From CAJLIR01 sp964408085 (lineage in GTDB: Bacteria > Bacillota_I > Bacilli_A > RF39 > UBA660), in NCBI GenBank assembly GCA_964408085.1, contig CAYOYB010000016.1:1-22956 (forward strand): 22,956 nt of DNA. Reading direction: 5' to 3'. Made by a program: the position numbers and the translations under genes. Each line of letters starts with the position of its first letter. Position 1 is the first letter of the stretch. The notes under the pieces are model-generated. The model saw only the letters and a program-made list of their open reading frames with translations. It made no database searches and had not been told where the DNA came from. Shown here in pieces: positions 20,526-22,956 of the stretch.

Positions 20526-22309
20526 TTTAATTCCTCTTTTATATCTTCACCTACATTAATATCATCTATTATTTTTTTATGTGAACTTGAGTAATTATTC
20601 GTTTGTATATCAATATAATATTCATTATTTTTCATAAGCTCGTTATGAGTACCTTGTCCAACAATCTTTCCTTTATTAAGTACAACAATTTTATCAGCAA
20701 TTTTCATTACATCTTTTTTATGAGTAATAATTATAATAGTATGATCCAATTTTAAATTTTCAAAAATATCTTTTATTTTTTCAACTAACAAAGTATCTAA
20801 AGAACTTGTTACTTCATCAAAAATTAATATTTCTGCCTTGGATAATAATGTTCTAGCAATAGCTAGTAACTGTCTTTGACCACCAGAAAAATTAGCAGCA
20901 TTTTCTGTTAATATTGTATTATAACCCTTTGGTAAACTCATAATGTAATCATGAATGCCAACCCTTTTACAAGCTTCAATTTGGTTATCTACATTTGAAT
21001 CAATTAAACTCAAATTTTTTCTTATACTCATATTAAATATAAATGGTGATTGGTTAACACCAACTACATTAGTTGAATAGACATTCTTAGAATATTCATA
21101 AATACTTTCATTATCAATTAAAATTTGACCACTATCTATTTTATATTTTCTAAGAATTAAATTAATAATAGTCGTTTTACCACTTCCGCTATGACCAACT
21201 AGCGCTGTTATTTTATTTGGTTCCGCTATAAAATTAATATTTTCAATATTTCCTTTATTTTTAGACTTATAACAAAAATTAACATTTTTAAACTCTACTA
21301 ACCCATTTATATAATCATTATCATTCATACCAAATTCAAGTTGTTCATTACTTGAATAATCCAAAATTTTATTAATTCTCGTTATGGAAATAGACCACTC
21401 TCTAATTTGTCTAGAATATCCCATTAAATCTTTCGTATTACTCATTATATTTTCAAAATAGGTAATTAATAATACTAAAGTATTTACTTTATAATTACCA
21501 TTTAAAACCAAATAAACTAAGATGAAATATAAACTTACTTTTCCAATATGAATAATAAATGGTAGTAAACTTAAACGAATATTATAATATTTTCTTTTTC
21601 CCATATATTGTTCTTGCCATCTAGTCGCAATTACATTAAAATTTTGTTTCATTTTATCATAAATATTAAATAATTTAATTTCACTTAGTCCATTTAATAT
21701 TTGCTGAAGATTATCAGTAAGTTTATCTCTATATTTTTGTTGACCCATTAAATATTTAGTGCTTTTAACATTACAATAATCAAAAATTTTTAAATAGGTA
21801 AATTCTAATATTAAAACTATTAAACCAATAAAAATATTAGTTTTTAAAAAAATAAATATCATTATTATAACTTTAACAAAAACAACCATGATTTCACAGA
21901 CATTATCAATCATTTCAGCTAAATGTCCAACATCAGCATTAACAGTATTTAAAATTGTACCTTTAGATATTTTGTCGGTAAACTCAGCATCATAAGTAAA
22001 TATTTTTTCAATCATTAGTTCACGTAATTTTCTATAACTATATTTAAAATTATTAGAATATGATACATAATTTAAATACCAGAAAAGATTATAAACAACA
22101 TAAGTTAACAATAACCATAAAATATTAAAATAAGTTGCACTAGCATTCATATCTGTTACATAATAAATAATATTTGAAGTAAAAACAGGTATCAACAAAC
22201 TCGATAAATGTGCCATTATTGAACCTAAAAATAAAAGAAAAATCCATTTTTTACTTCCCTTAACTAACTTAAAAAAATCTCGTATTATTTTTATATTATC
22301 TTTAAACAT
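20522..22309 (-). CDS. ABC exporter half-transporter (permease-ATPase fusion)
   Basis: This 595-residue protein has an exporter-type membrane domain (about 20-290, six predicted helices) followed by an ATPase domain with Walker A GHSGSGKTT (372-380), Q-loop VNQSPF, signature FSGGQRQL (474-481), Walker B ILIFDE (494-499) and switch His in IIITHKKD. The first signature residue is Phe rather than Leu. The last about 25 residues after the ATPase are polar (SSSHKKIIDDIN). ATG 22309 is chosen with TGGAG upstream at a normal distance; a GTG at 22324 would add five residues. Export of a peptide, lipid or drug is likely, with the substrate unknown. It heads a minus-strand set in which the HD gene overlaps it by 4 bp. 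Confidence 0.88.
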   Translation of the reverse strand: MFKDNIKIIRDFFKLVKGSKKWIFLLFLGSIMAHLSSLLIPVFTSNIIYYVTDMNASATYFNILWLLLTYVVYNLFWYLNYVSYSNNFKYSYRKLRELMIEKIFTYDAEFTDKISKGTILNTVNADVGHLAEMIDNVCEIMVVFVKVIIMIFIFLKTNIFIGLIVLILEFTYLKIFDYCNVKSTKYLMGQQKYRDKLTDNLQQILNGLSEIKLFNIYDKMKQNFNVIATRWQEQYMGKRKYYNIRLSLLPFIIHIGKVSLYFILVYLVLNGNYKVNTLVLLITYFENIMSNTKDLMGYSRQIREWSISITRINKILDYSSNEQLEFGMNDNDYINGLVEFKNVNFCYKSKNKGNIENINFIAEPNKITALVGHSGSGKTTIINLILRKYKIDSGQILIDNESIYEYSKNVYSTNVVGVNQSPFIFNMSIRKNLSLIDSNVDNQIEACKRVGIHDYIMSLPKGYNTILTENAANFSGGQRQLLAIARTLLSKAEILIFDEVTSSLDTLLVEKIKDIFENLKLDHTIIIITHKKDVMKIADKIVVLNKGKIVGQGTHNELMKNNEYYIDIQTNNYSSSHKKIIDDINVGEDIKEELK

Positions 22310-22496
22310 AAAACTCAACTCCACTAAAATACTCTATTAAAACAATTTTAACATAAATTGATTAAAAAAACTATTTTTTAATTTGCATTAACTAAATTCA
22401 TTTTTTAAAACATATTACATTGGTATTTTAAAAATGTGTTCATAACGTGCCATTTTTTTTACTTATTCATAAAATAAATTGAAAAGGAGGAATAAA

Positions 22497-22956
22497 ATGA
22501 ATAACTGTCCAAACCAAAATAATAATTGTACATACCAAGAAGCATTAAAAAAGATAAAACATGATCAAAAATTTAAACCGGATTGTTGTTCTGTTGTTGG
22601 ACCTACTGGACCTACTGGGCCATCAGGTGGATCGACTGGAGTAACAGGTCCAACTGGAGCAACTGGGCCAACTGGAGCAACTGGAGCAACTGGGCCAACT
22701 GGAGCAACTGGACCAACTGGAGCTACTGGACCTACTGGACCTACTGGTGCTACTGGGCCAACTGGAGCTACTGGACCTACTGGACCTACTGGTGCTACTG
22801 GGCCAACTGGAGCTACTGGACCTACTGGACCTACTGGAGCTACTGGACCTACTGGACCTACTGGACCTACTGGAGCTACTGGAGCAACTGGAGCTACTGG
22901 GCCAACTGGAGCTACTGGAGCTACTGGACCTACTGGAGCTACTGGACCTACTGGAG
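22497..22956 (+). CDS. collagen-like GXT-repeat protein, N-terminal part
   Basis: The gene starts at ATG 22497 after a perfect AAAGGAGG and runs off the right edge (153 codons seen). A 34-residue head (MNNCPNQNNNCTYQEALKKI, then a segment with the CC pair at about 31-32) leads into Gly-Pro-Thr/Gly-Ala-Thr triplets from residue 35 (22599). One irregular stretch (GPSGGSTGVTG) occurs near the start. GXT repeats form collagen-type triple helices. Bacterial proteins of this form (BclA-like) are usually surface or spore-coat filaments with a C-terminal trimerising domain, which is not visible here. There is no signal peptide, consistent with assembly on the spore from the mother cell, and the head cysteines may cross-link. 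A spore-former is therefore suggested, not proven. Confidence 0.9.
   Translation, partial: MNNCPNQNNNCTYQEALKKIKHDQKFKPDCCSVVGPTGPTGPSGGSTGVTGPTGATGPTGATGATGPTGATGPTGATGPTGPTGATGPTGATGPTGPTGATGPTGATGPTGPTGATGPTGPTGPTGATGATGATGPTGATGATGPTGATGPTG
22719..22841 (+). repeat. 45-bp higher-order repeat within the collagen-like gene
   Basis: Five triplets (GAT GPT GPT GAT GPT) form a 45-bp unit at 22719-22763. It is repeated exactly at 22764-22808 and continues for about 33 bp in a third copy. Codon choice is identical between copies (for instance GGT only in the fourth triplet and GGG CCA only in the fifth), which shows recent tandem duplication. Confidence 0.75.

Noticed and set aside
22599..22956. 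Dense short repeats that could be mistaken for a CRISPR array or satellite
   Set aside because: The 9-bp periodicity stays in one reading frame and encodes GPT/GAT triplets after a strong ribosome binding site. There are no unique spacers of constant length.

Overview
The window is very AT-rich. It has Gram-positive hallmarks: strong AGGAGG-type ribosome binding sites, a class B sortase, a lipoprotein and a collagen-like GXT-repeat protein of the kind found on spore surfaces. It fits a low-GC Bacillota, probably a host-associated Bacilli/Erysipelotrichia or Clostridia member. The species cannot be named from sequence alone. TGA is used as a normal stop: the ABC gene ending at 20522 stops in an ATGA overlap with the next gene.

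Region 1 (about 126-9574) is an integrated mobile element of roughly 9.4 kb. Its right end carries Xis (7851-8117) and a tyrosine integrase (8196-9491), both recognisably Tn916-family. Upstream lie an FtsK/TcpA-like coupling ATPase (5297-6739) and an HUH rolling-circle endonuclease with a YxxxY motif (6880-7791). The gap between those two genes holds a compact GC-rich double hairpin, a candidate oriT or replication origin. No type IV secretion genes (VirB4, VirB6, cell-wall hydrolase) are present. The element therefore looks like an integrative mobilizable element that would borrow another element's channel. Its left half carries cargo: a ribbon-helix-helix regulator, a secreted wall protein with an NAQTS-type sorting signal, the class B sortase likely to anchor it, a coiled-coil small protein and a four-cysteine protein on the opposite strand.

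The element is rich in apparent RNA-level control. The cargo operon has a leader with a 13-codon peptide ORF overlapping one stem, followed by an intrinsic terminator. The mobility operon has a leader with two interleaved long helices. Twin hairpins sit in two consecutive intergenic gaps. Hairpins or palindromes cover the ribosome binding sites of xis and int. Matching 11-bp repeats at both ends probably mark integrase arm sites.

Region 2 (9.6-17.4 kb) is chromosomal: an ABC exporter, a zinc-ribbon membrane-anchored protein, and a 1201-residue MMPL/RND transporter. The transporter's outer domain is built from about six and a half repeats of 76-87 residues. A TetR regulator is divergent from it across a 16-bp perfect palindrome, with a GNAT acetyltransferase downstream.

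Region 3 (17.5-22.3 kb, minus strand) has a lipoprotein with a consensus promoter, a short apparent gene remnant, and a probable co-transcribed set: ABC exporter, HD phosphohydrolase, N-formylglutamate amidohydrolase-like protein and coiled-coil/GNAT protein. The right edge (from 22497) is the start of a collagen-like protein that runs out of the window.
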